From: a virus
DNA: 48,844 bases
Direction: 5' to 3' (one strand)
Virus record (IMG/VR): IMGVR_UViG_3300031456_000005
Location: 1 to 48,844 of that record
Positions 29,202 through 36,758 of this stretch are shown one piece after another. The position numbers and the translations under genes were made by a program. A model generated the notes under the pieces. The model did not search any database and was not told the DNA's origin. It saw only the letters and a list, made by a program, of their open reading frames with translations. Each line of letters begins with the position of its first letter. The first letter of the stretch is position 1.

Positions 29202-29619
29202 GCGCGCCTTCCTGGGTTCTGAGTTTCGCACCGAGCAGCAGGGCCCGCGGGTGTGGCGCCTTCTGGACGCGGTCGCTGTTGTGCAGGATGTCGATCGCCA
29301 CGCAGCGGTGGCACAGGGCGCGAATGTGTGCGGCGTAGCGCTCTTCGTTCTCCGCCGCGGTCGTCTCCGGCAGGTGCCCACCGCAGGCGGGGCAGGAGTC
29401 GGCCTCGTAGTCGGCCAGGGCCAGGATCAGCTCCCGGTCCTCCTGCGTCCACGCCGACTCCGTGCGCGACGCCACCAGCCGCCCGCTGTCGGTGTGCTCG
29501 TAGTAGGTGACCAGTTCCCGGCCGGCGAACACGGACGGGCTGGCACCACACGAGCGGGCCGCCTCCAGGGCCGCGCGGAGCCCGGCGTCGGAGGCGACCC
29601 GCTCGGCGGGCGTGGTCAT
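29179..29619 (-). CDS. Hypothetical zinc-binding protein next to the tail tube
   Basis: A 146-aa protein with CPACGGHLPET at about residue 76 and CHRCVAIDIL at about 103, a probable zinc site of four Cys. N-terminal part helical with RVASDAGLRAALEAARSCG. Proteins of this type follow the tail tube gene in several Streptomyces phages. It starts in a TAATG junction. Function unknown; perhaps an assembly factor. Confidence 0.65.
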   Translation of the reverse strand: MTTPAERVASDAGLRAALEAARSCGASPSVFAGRELVTYYEHTDSGRLVASRTESAWTQEDRELILALADYEADSCPACGGHLPETTAAENEERYAAHIRALCHRCVAIDILHNSDRVQKAPHPRALLLGAKLRTQEGAHDPSIPA

Positions 29620-30098
29620 TACGCCGTCGTGGCGGCGATGTTCGGCTGCGGAGAAACGAAGAAGGGCGCCTCGTACTTATGCACCTCGTTGGGTGCGGGG
29701 TCCAGGTTCTTCCTCTCGCCGAACTGCCCGGGGTACACCTCCACCGCCTGCGAGGTCGCCCAGGCCGTCGTGCTGGTGATGTCCCGGCGGATCACGATGT
29801 TCGTCGCGAAGCCGTAGATCAGAGTGTTGTAGACCGTGTCGGTACCGCTCTGCTTCTTCAACCGCAGGCCGGTGCCGCTGAGCGCGATCCGGCCCGGGAG
29901 CTTCGTCCCGTACGTGCTGTTCAGCGCGCTGGTGTCGACCTCGGCGGTGTCGGGCTGGAAGCCCATCAGACCGTCGGCGGTGATCAGCGACGACAGGTCA
30001 ACCCCGGCGTTCAGTTCGGCCACCGTGGGGGCCGCGATGTTGGCGATGGTGGGGACCTGGTAGACCCTGGTGCGGCCGTCAGCAAGCGAATCAGCCAT
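29619..30098 (-). CDS. Major tail (tube) protein
   Basis: A 159-aa protein rich in short beta strands: VYQVPTIANIAAPTVAELN, then DTAEVDTSALNSTYGTKLPG, then TLIYGFATNIVIRRDI. This order, a hexamer-forming tube fold of about 160 residues followed by chaperones and the tape measure, identifies the tail tube subunit. It overlaps the gene upstream by eight bases. Confidence 0.85.
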   Translation of the reverse strand: MADSLADGRTRVYQVPTIANIAAPTVAELNAGVDLSSLITADGLMGFQPDTAEVDTSALNSTYGTKLPGRIALSGTGLRLKKQSGTDTVYNTLIYGFATNIVIRRDITSTTAWATSQAVEVYPGQFGERKNLDPAPNEVHKYEAPFFVSPQPNIAATTA

Positions 30099-30483
30099 GG
30101 TTCACGTCCTTCTCGTCTGAGGCCGGTTCGGCCGACTTGGCGGGAGCCTTCTTGGTTGCCTTCGCCGACTCGTCCGCGGCGGGCGCCGGTTCCAGGTCGG
30201 GCGTCTTGGGTGGGGTGGCCTGCCAGCCCGCCTCGTACGCGCCCTGGACCGCGTCCGGGTGCGACGGGAACCGGTGGGAGGCGCCGGTCTCCGGGTGATA
30301 GAGGGTCACCCAGCCGTCCTCGGTGTTCTGCTCGACGGCCTTCGGGGGCACGAACGGGGCGCCGTCGTCCGGGTCGTCGGACGCGACCCAGCCGCGGGCC
30401 TCGTAGGAGGCCAGCACCCCTGGCTGGTTGGGGATGCGGGCCGCCCCGGCATCCGGGTGGCTGACGTGGATCCAGTCGCTCAT
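30091..30483 (-). CDS. Structural or accessory protein with internal duplication
   Basis: A 130-aa protein built of two copies of a module of about 30 residues: WIHVSHPDAGAARIPNQPG with SYEARGW, and WVTLYHPETGASHRFPSHPD with AYEAGW. A Lys/Ala-rich flexible tail follows. Found upstream of tail tube genes in Streptomyces-type phages. ATG 30483 follows GAGAGG. Possibly a head-tail or tube accessory protein. Confidence 0.7.
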   Translation of the reverse strand: MSDWIHVSHPDAGAARIPNQPGVLASYEARGWVASDDPDDGAPFVPPKAVEQNTEDGWVTLYHPETGASHRFPSHPDAVQGAYEAGWQATPPKTPDLEPAPAADESAKATKKAPAKSAEPASDEKDVNHG

Positions 30484-30497
30484 CAGGGCTGCCTCTC

Positions 30498-30818
30498 TCA
30501 CATCTGGAGCAGGGCGCAGGTGCAGGTCGCCTGCGAGGACGTGGTGATCGTGATCAGCCCGGTGGTCGGGTCGGCGAGGTCACCGATCAGCGGCCCGAAG
30601 ATCCGGTCCGTGTTGGTACCGATGACGGTGGCGATATCCGGCCGGGCGGTGCCGTAGAGAGTGCCGGGGACGACGATCGTGACCGTGGTCCCGGTCGCTC
30701 CGGTCTTGATGTGGTAGTACAGCCCGTCGCCGGGTGGCGCCGTGTCCGACGCGCTCGGGGCTGCGTAGGTGAGCGCAGTGCCCAGGACGTTCGGGGCCTG
30801 CTGGACCAGTAGGGCCAT
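30498..30818 (-). CDS. Small structural protein
   Basis: A 106-aa beta-rich protein (YYHIKTGATGTTVTIVVPG, then RIFGPLIGDLADPTTGLITI), of a type common between the connector and tail tube genes of actinophages and thought to be a minor virion component. A good Shine-Dalgarno (AGAAAGGAAAA) precedes ATG 30818. Function not proven. Confidence 0.65.
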   Translation of the reverse strand: MALLVQQAPNVLGTALTYAAPSASDTAPPGDGLYYHIKTGATGTTVTIVVPGTLYGTARPDIATVIGTNTDRIFGPLIGDLADPTTGLITITTSSQATCTCALLQM

Positions 30819-30830
30819 GAGTTTTCCTTT

Positions 30831-31289
30831 CTAGGGCGCGACTTGGGCGAAGTACGTGATCGCGAACGGGGCGACCACGGCCGCGCCGGCGCTGTTCTGG
30901 ATCGGACGCGCGCTGCCGGCGACGACCTGCGCGGACATCACCAGCCCGCCGAGGGTCACGTCCGCGTGGACCCCGGCCTCACATGCAGCGAGGAGGGCGG
31001 CAACGCGGTCCTGCCGGGCCTCGATGTCGGTGCTGCCCGACTGCGAGATCACTCCACAGGCAACCGTTCCTCGCTCGTACCGGGAGCTACAGGCGAGGTC
31101 CGCCCACTCCTGCTCGTATGTGCTGGCGGCGTCCGAGTCCGGGTCGCCGTCGTCGTTGACCAGCACCAGGTCCAGGTCGGCGGCCGAGCTCACCGACGGG
31201 CCGTTGTAGACAGCCGCGCCCGCCAGCGCGGGCAGGGTGTCGAACAGCGTGAACAGGTAGCCGCCGACGGCGGGCAGGACCACGGCCAT
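30831..31289 (-). CDS. Tail terminator-like protein
   Basis: A 152-aa protein that begins MAVVLPAVGGYLFTLFDTLP, as terminators do, with a helix followed by strands (LDLVLVNDDGDPDSDAAST, CGVISQSGSTDIEARQDRV, PFAITYFAQVAP). Length and position, after the connector and before the tail tube, fit a terminator that caps the tube and joins it to the head. ATG lies in a TGATG junction. Confidence 0.65.
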   Translation of the reverse strand: MAVVLPAVGGYLFTLFDTLPALAGAAVYNGPSVSSAADLDLVLVNDDGDPDSDAASTYEQEWADLACSSRYERGTVACGVISQSGSTDIEARQDRVAALLAACEAGVHADVTLGGLVMSAQVVAGSARPIQNSAGAAVVAPFAITYFAQVAP

Positions 31290-32107
31290 CAGGCGAGATT
31301 CTGTGGAAGCAGGTCGGGGGCGAGCAGTTCGATCGCCCGGTTCGGGACGGCGAACGCGAAACCCGGGATGAAACCAGTGTCGTCGGCGGCCTGCATGGGC
31401 AGGGCCGATGCGCCGCGCTGGGTTTCCCAGCAGTGCTTGAGAATGATTTTCGAGCCGTCGCGGATGTTCGCCGTGAGCGTGGTCCGCCCGACCTGGTAGA
31501 GGACCGCGAACGGGCCGCCGGTGAAGCACCCGCCGGACAGCAACTCCACCCGGCCCGACTCGGTGGCCCTCACGTCGGCCGGCGTGTATGTGCTGCCGGA
31601 GGTGAGCCACGGTCCGATCGAGGTGACCGAGAGGACCGGGCGGCGGCGCAGCCACAGCGACCTGCCGCCGCTCTGGCGTTCCGGGCCGACCGTCTTCACG
31701 ACCACGTCCCCGACCTGGGACTCGACAACCCGGGTCACCGTCTCCAGCCAGGACCGCAGTTCCTCGTCATCGTTCGTGTCCGTCAGGTTCAAGTGCGCCC
31801 TGGCCTCGGCCATCGACAGCACGAAACCGGCGCCGGCCGCAGCGACGGTGAAACTGTCCGTCCACCGGCGGACCAGGGTCCCGAGGATGCCACCGGTCGC
31901 CGAGACCACGACGTCGTGCCGGCCGGCCACGGTGGTGAGGTAGTCGAACGAGTAGATCCCCGCGCTGGTGTTGTTCACCGTCGGCGACACCGTCGTCTGG
32001 CCGGGCAGGGTGATCGTCGCCGTCACGGTGCCCGCGTTCGTCAAGACCCCGGCGACGTCCTTCACCTGGTAGTTAGGGCTGGAGTACGTCTCTCCGAAGT
32101 CGATCAC
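31289..32107 (-). CDS. Head-tail connector with N-terminal Ig-like domain
   Basis: A 272-aa protein. The first 95 residues form an Ig-like beta domain (YSSPNYQVKDVAGVLTNAG, then VSPTVNNTSAGIYSFDYLTT). Residues 100 onward resemble gp6-type adaptors (LSMAEARAHLNLTDTNDDEE, LRSWLETVTRVVESQVG) that form a ring under the portal. The fusion of an Ig-like domain to the connector may expose a sugar-binding module on the neck. GTG 32107 overlaps the previous stop by GTGA. Confidence 0.75.
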   Translation of the reverse strand: MIDFGETYSSPNYQVKDVAGVLTNAGTVTATITLPGQTTVSPTVNNTSAGIYSFDYLTTVAGRHDVVVSATGGILGTLVRRWTDSFTVAAAGAGFVLSMAEARAHLNLTDTNDDEELRSWLETVTRVVESQVGDVVVKTVGPERQSGGRSLWLRRRPVLSVTSIGPWLTSGSTYTPADVRATESGRVELLSGGCFTGGPFAVLYQVGRTTLTANIRDGSKIILKHCWETQRGASALPMQAADDTGFIPGFAFAVPNRAIELLAPDLLPQNLA

Positions 32108-33915
32108 GGCGCCCCCTCGGTCAGTGTGGTGGTGGGCCGGTCGGCCTGGGTGAGGCTTGCCGTCGGCCGGTCGGCGGCGGCGAGCCCGGCTGCCGCCCGG
32201 ACCGCGATAATCAGGGCCGGTGTGCTGCGATCGGCGATGGTCAGGCTGGTGGCCGGCCGGTCGACGACCGTGAGGCTGCCGCCGAGCGGAACCCGGTTGT
32301 ACGTCACCCAGCTGGCGAGGGCGGCCCATGTCCGGCCGGCGACACCCTGCCGCTTGCCGGCCGTGGCGGCGGTGCCGATTCCCGCCGTAGCCCGGCCAGT
32401 GACGACCCGTTTGGTTATCAGGCCGGCCGCCTTCGCCCCCACGCCCAGCCGGCCGGCGGCGGTGACCGTGGCCCGCTTCTGGATTGCAGCCGCAGCGGTG
32501 AAACCGAAGCCGACGGCGGCGGTCACCGCGTGCGAGTTCGCCGCCGCCTTGACGGCCCAGCTTGCGACGCCGAGCCCGGCCAGCCCGGTGGTCGTGGCCA
32601 GCTTCCGGGCGGTGACGAGTCCGGCGACCCCGGCCGGTGCGTTGGCATTGGCCGTCGCCCGTTTCTTCGCCGCTAGCGTCGCGGCGAGGCCTACGGGAGC
32701 GTTCAGGGACGGACGGGCGACCTTGGCGGCCAGCGCGAGCGATTCGAGGCCCAGCGTGGCGCTGGTGGTCGGTGTGGACCGTTTCTGACCCGACACCAGG
32801 CCGGCCAGGGCGAAGGATGTGGCGGCGGTGACGGCGTGCGCGGCGGTGCGGACCGCATTCGTGGCGAAACCGGCGGGGGCCAGTCCCGTGGCCGGGGCGA
32901 CCTTGCGTGCGCTTGACTGGCCGGCGAGGCCGAGGGCGGCGGTGGTTGAGGCCGGCGACCTCTTGACCGCCGCGCTGGTCGGGGCGAACCCGGCGCCGCA
33001 GGATGCGGTGACGACTGCGCGCTTGACGGTGGTGACGCTGGATGTCAGACCGACCTGGGCCTGGCCGGTCGCCGCCTGGGCCGCACTCGCGACATCGTCG
33101 CCGTTCAGCCACGGCTGCGTCGCCCACTGGAACCGGCGCTGCCAGGGCCGCATCGGGTAGACCACGGCCTGCATCAGCGGGTCGTAGGACAGGAGCGGCA
33201 TCGGCATCGGCACGACCTGCGGGCCGGGATCCGGAACGCTCGCGCTGGCCTGTTTGATCTCGAAGACGACGGCAGCCCAGTCGCCCGTGGCCGCCGTGTA
33301 GTCCAGGGTGGCCTGGCTGGTCGAGGACGACTGCGCACCGCGAGCGCAGACCCCACGGAACTGGCCCGACTCCAGGTTGTTCAGGTCGGTGGTGGTGGAG
33401 GCCACCCCGGTCAGGGAGACGGTCAGCGCGGCGGTCCCGGCCGACCAGTCCGAAGCAGCCAGGAAGATCATCGATCCGGTCGCGGTGCCGGTGACCTGCA
33501 GGCTGGCGCCGGTCGGATCCGTCTGCCCCTGGAACACGGCACTCACGCCGACCGGAACGGACGTGTCAGCGCCGGAGAGCCGATACAGGGCGCCATCCGT
33601 GCCGACGACACCTGCGCCCACAGTCGTGCTCTGCGTCAGCGTCGACGTCTGCCCGGACCCGACCAGCGCCCAGTAGGCGGTGACCCTGCTGAAGTGCGCA
33701 GCCGTGTTCTGCTCATCGACGATCTGAGTCCACGACAGGCCCGTCCCGCCCGTCGGTGCGGCGGGCGCCGGGAACGCCGTGCTTCCGTTCTGCGTGAGGA
33801 CCGCGACCAGGACGTCCCCGCCGGTCAGGACGACGCTGGTGTACGTCAGGGTGGACGGCGACGCGTCGCTGACATCAGTCTGGGTGAGGACCGCGCCGTT
33901 GACGGTGACCGCCAT
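32104..33915 (-). CDS. Large repetitive structural protein (appendage or fibre)
   Basis: A 603-aa protein. Residues 1-235 form a beta-sandwich module (SVVLTGGDVLVAVLTQNG; TAYWALVGSGQTSTLTQ) similar to the neighbouring 248-aa protein. After a linker (PWQRRFQWATQPWLNG) come about twelve degenerate Ala/Gly/Thr-rich repeats of roughly 22 residues, each with Lys/Arg near one end. The last 60 residues are a clear 10-residue repeat (LTVVDRPATS, LTIADRSTPA, LTQADRPTTT). Such repeats suggest an elongated fibre or whisker. Function inferred only. Confidence 0.65.
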   Translation of the reverse strand: MAVTVNGAVLTQTDVSDASPSTLTYTSVVLTGGDVLVAVLTQNGSTAFPAPAAPTGGTGLSWTQIVDEQNTAAHFSRVTAYWALVGSGQTSTLTQSTTVGAGVVGTDGALYRLSGADTSVPVGVSAVFQGQTDPTGASLQVTGTATGSMIFLAASDWSAGTAALTVSLTGVASTTTDLNNLESGQFRGVCARGAQSSSTSQATLDYTAATGDWAAVVFEIKQASASVPDPGPQVVPMPMPLLSYDPLMQAVVYPMRPWQRRFQWATQPWLNGDDVASAAQAATGQAQVGLTSSVTTVKRAVVTASCGAGFAPTSAAVKRSPASTTAALGLAGQSSARKVAPATGLAPAGFATNAVRTAAHAVTAATSFALAGLVSGQKRSTPTTSATLGLESLALAAKVARPSLNAPVGLAATLAAKKRATANANAPAGVAGLVTARKLATTTGLAGLGVASWAVKAAANSHAVTAAVGFGFTAAAAIQKRATVTAAGRLGVGAKAAGLITKRVVTGRATAGIGTAATAGKRQGVAGRTWAALASWVTYNRVPLGGSLTVVDRPATSLTIADRSTPALIIAVRAAAGLAAADRPTASLTQADRPTTTLTEGAP

Positions 33916-33933
33916 GTCACACTCCCGGTCCGG

Positions 33934-34680
33934 TTAGAACATCGGCGGGCTGGCGCCGAGAGCCGGGTACCCGGCCTGTGCCGCAGCTGCGATAGCCGCC
34001 TCCAGGCTGATCACCTCCGCGATCGCCCAGTGGTACTGCCCGCCCGTCACCAGCCCGGTCAGGCCGAGGGTGGTCGTCGCACCGAGCATCCCGTCGGGGT
34101 CGGTCCGCTGCACCACCCCATAGCTGATGAGGCCGCCGACGGTCCCCGCGTCCAGGAGAGTGCAACCGGATTCCGCCGCCCAGGTCGCGGTGGACCCCGC
34201 GTTCCAGTCGCACACGATCATGAAGCCCTGGCCGCCGGTGATCGATCCGGTGTAGCCGTCCGAGAGGCTCGATCCGGACGACTGCCGGTTCGAGCCGATC
34301 ACGCCCATCGGGGCCACCGGGTCATGACCGGTGATCACATAGCAGGTGAAGACCTGCGAGTTGTTGACCGGCGGTGCCCCGGACGTCGCGGTCGCGTGCA
34401 TCGCGCCACCCGAAACCCCCTGGGTGGCGTGGAAGATCGCCGCCTGCCCGTCCAGGGTCGGCGTGCCCGTCGTGCGGTGATCCCAGACATCCGTCGTCCA
34501 CGACAGCGCCTGCGTGTCCGACACCGACGGCGTCGACGGGTCCGTGGCAGACGCCGAGTCACCGGCCCACGTCATCAGCAGCAGCACGTCGTCGGGTGGC
34601 GTGAACGTGGCCGTATTCGCGGGAGACTGCGCATTCGCGACCGCCACGACCGGGGTACTGGCGTCGATGACCAGGGCCAC
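33934..34680 (-). CDS. Structural protein with beta-sandwich module
   Basis: A 248-aa protein (FTPPDDVLLLMTWAGDSA, YVITGHDPVAPMGVIGSN, GFMIVCDWNAGSTATWAA) matching the strand pattern of the N-terminal half of the 603-aa protein downstream, so the two are probably paralogs. This fold in phage proteins often mediates attachment to sugars. It lies in the unusual appendage block. Confidence 0.65.
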   Translation of the reverse strand: MALVIDASTPVVAVANAQSPANTATFTPPDDVLLLMTWAGDSASATDPSTPSVSDTQALSWTTDVWDHRTTGTPTLDGQAAIFHATQGVSGGAMHATATSGAPPVNNSQVFTCYVITGHDPVAPMGVIGSNRQSSGSSLSDGYTGSITGGQGFMIVCDWNAGSTATWAAESGCTLLDAGTVGGLISYGVVQRTDPDGMLGATTTLGLTGLVTGGQYHWAIAEVISLEAAIAAAAQAGYPALGASPPMF

Positions 34681-34683
34681 CGG

Positions 34684-34989
34684 CTACCCGTACCAGTTGA
34701 TTCCGCCGAGCAGTTTCGCATTGAAGAAGAAGTCGTTCGCCGGGCTCTGCGTGGCTGCGGCGTGGCTGATCTGCCACAGCTTGTTCAGGTCGGTCACCGC
34801 CGCCCGCAGCGTGGTGATCTCGCTGCCGGAGTAGCCGAGCGGGGTGAGCAGGTTGCCGTCCGAATGACTGGAGTCGTTCAGCCACACATTGCGGGTGCTG
34901 ATCGCGGCCAGCGCACCCCAGACCGCGCCCACCTCCCGCCCGAGCGTGTTGTCGAGATCGGCCTTGGACAGCGGAAAACCGGCGCTCAT
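34684..34989 (-). CDS. Small virion-associated protein
   Basis: A 101-aa protein containing WLNDSSHSDGNLLTPLGYSG and NDFFFNAKLLGGINWYG, both of which I recognise from short proteins in structural gene clusters of actinophages. Helical with an aromatic C terminus. Role unknown. Confidence 0.65.
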   Translation of the reverse strand: MSAGFPLSKADLDNTLGREVGAVWGALAAISTRNVWLNDSSHSDGNLLTPLGYSGSEITTLRAAVTDLNKLWQISHAAATQSPANDFFFNAKLLGGINWYG

Positions 34990-35003
34990 TCAGTCGCCTC
35001 CCA

Positions 35004-35579
35004 TTAGCTCGTCTTGCCCTGATTCGTGATCTTGGCGGTGAACACGTCGACGATGACCTGGTTGCCGGCCGCCGACGTACCCCATTCGGCGAACACACTC
35101 AGTGCCTTCTGGATGGTGGTGTCGATCGTCTTGGATCGGGACGCCGCGGCGATCGGCATCGCGATCCCGGCGTTGATCGCGGTCAGCGACGAGCCGAGAT
35201 CCAGGATGCCGGACCCGTAGATGACCCCGGTCGCCCCGACGGCGGTGACGATGCCGCCGTAGTGCATGTGCCACATCCACGCGGCGGGACTGGTCCCGAC
35301 CGCGGTCAGCGCGTTCCCGCACAACTCGATGCCGGTCGACAGCAGACCACCCGCGGACGTGATGCCGTAGGCGAACCCGAACCGGAGCGTGTTGCCGGTC
35401 GTGCCCGAATACTCGCCCCACGCCTCCAGCTCGACCTTCGAGCCGACCCGCAGCTCGTTGCCATAGATAACCGGCAGCGGCGTCGGTGAGACGTCCTTCG
35501 CGGTGGTGAACGTGTTGAACGCGGCACCCCGGGCGGGCGGGAACGGATCCAGGGTGTTGTCCCAGGTCGAGTTGCCCAT
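35004..35579 (-). CDS. Putative structural protein
   Basis: A 191-aa protein beginning MGNSTWDNTLDPFPPARGAA, with a beta-rich, Gly/Ala-rich body (LRFGFAYGITSAGGLLSTGI, MHYGGIVTAVGATGVIYG) and a helical end. No catalytic motif. Jelly-roll-like strand spacing would fit an appendage or carbohydrate-binding component of the neck block. The stop of the next gene upstream overlaps by one base. Confidence 0.55.
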   Translation of the reverse strand: MGNSTWDNTLDPFPPARGAAFNTFTTAKDVSPTPLPVIYGNELRVGSKVELEAWGEYSGTTGNTLRFGFAYGITSAGGLLSTGIELCGNALTAVGTSPAAWMWHMHYGGIVTAVGATGVIYGSGILDLGSSLTAINAGIAMPIAAASRSKTIDTTIQKALSVFAEWGTSAAGNQVIVDVFTAKITNQGKTS

Positions 35580-36238
35580 CAGAAGGCCGTCGCGTCGAGG
35601 ACCAGGGCGCCGGCCGCGATGGTGATCTGGCCCTGAGAGGCGAACACCTCGGGGATCACCTTCTGGAAGAACAGCTCGCCCTGGGCGGTGATGTTGATCG
35701 CGGCACCGCCCGACGTGGTCGCCACCTTGAAAACATCGGCCGTCAGACCGGACGCGAGAACGAAATAGAGGGTGCCCTCGGTCAGGCCCGTAGGGATCGA
35801 CTCGGCGAACACGTTGAACACCTGCACCCGGTCATCGGTGGTCAGGCCATGCGCGGACGAGGTGATCGTGTCGTTCGTGACCCCGGTCGCGTCGACCTCG
35901 CCGAACCCCTTCACCGTGCCGTTGATCGGGGCGTAGCCGAGGTAGTTGCCGCTGACGTTGCCGGTGCTGGTGTTGAACAGGCCGACGAAACCGTAGGTGC
36001 CCGCCGGGACATCGAAGGTGAAAGTGCTCGTGTTCACCTTCTGCCCGGACGCCGCTGCGCTGAACGTGGCTGCCAACCGGGCGTAGGCCGGGCTGCCGCC
36101 GGTGGCCTCGGTGCCGGTGAACGTGGCACCGGTGCCCGGGTCGGCGGCGGTGAAGATGCCGGCGAACTTCACCCCTGCCGTGATGGACTCGTCCAGGCCG
36201 TCGAGCGCCGCGTTCTTGGCGATGTCATTGAGCGGCAT
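35579..36238 (-). CDS. Putative structural protein
   Basis: A 219-aa protein. The N-terminal half (DESITAGVKFAGIFTAADPG, then TFDVPAGTYGFVGLFNT) resembles small receptor-binding or decoration proteins of actinophages; the C-terminal half carries a beta domain with SSAHGLTTDDRVQVFNVFAE, similar to ubiquitin-like or carbohydrate-binding repeats in tail proteins. Its start is preceded by AGGAG. Confidence 0.6.
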   Translation of the reverse strand: MPLNDIAKNAALDGLDESITAGVKFAGIFTAADPGTGATFTGTEATGGSPAYARLAATFSAAASGQKVNTSTFTFDVPAGTYGFVGLFNTSTGNVSGNYLGYAPINGTVKGFGEVDATGVTNDTITSSAHGLTTDDRVQVFNVFAESIPTGLTEGTLYFVLASGLTADVFKVATTSGGAAINITAQGELFFQKVIPEVFASQGQITIAAGALVLDATAF

Positions 36239-36251
36239 CCGTTCAACTCCT

Positions 36252-36758
36252 CTACTTCGTTGCTACGGCTCGGGTGTCAGCCGGGGACGGCTGCGAATCG
36301 ACGACCACACCGGACCAGCCGGCCTCGGCGAGTACCCGCTCGAGTTCTGGCGCCGGCACGTTCGCGTAGTGCTCGCCCGGGTGCAGCCGGAACTCACCGT
36401 CGATCGCCGAGTGCGGCGGCCGGCCGGGACCGGCCGTGGTCACGATGAACCGGCCGCCCGGGGCGCAGGCCTTGAAGGCGGTCCGGCAGATCGCCGGCCA
36501 GCGCGCGGTGTGCTCGAAGATCTCGGCCGCGACCACGACGTCCCAGCGGCGCCCGTCCGGGTCCCAGCCCGCGGCGTCCGCGATGATGTCGACGTCCTCG
36601 GGTCGCTCGCCCGGGCGGATGTCGAGCACGGTGTACGTGGTCGCGTTCGGCCAGAGGTGCTTCGGGTTGCCGTTGATGTCGCGGCCGCCGAGGTCCAGGA
36701 CGCTCACCGGTTCGTCGGTGGCGTGCTTCGCGATCCACTGCATGGCGGCGTCATGCAT
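36252..36758 (-). CDS. SAM-dependent methyltransferase
   Basis: A 168-aa class I methyltransferase. Motif I is VLDLGGRDING (residues 20-30), with YTVLDIRPGE as the acidic second strand, DVVVAAEIFEH as motif IV and GGRFIVTTAG as motif VI. It overlaps the glycosyltransferase gene by eight bases and probably acts with it, for example on sugars added to virion proteins or host envelope glycans. DNA modification is possible but the family type does not favour it. Confidence 0.8.
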   Translation of the reverse strand: MHDAAMQWIAKHATDEPVSVLDLGGRDINGNPKHLWPNATTYTVLDIRPGERPEDVDIIADAAGWDPDGRRWDVVVAAEIFEHTARWPAICRTAFKACAPGGRFIVTTAGPGRPPHSAIDGEFRLHPGEHYANVPAPELERVLAEAGWSGVVVDSQPSPADTRAVATK

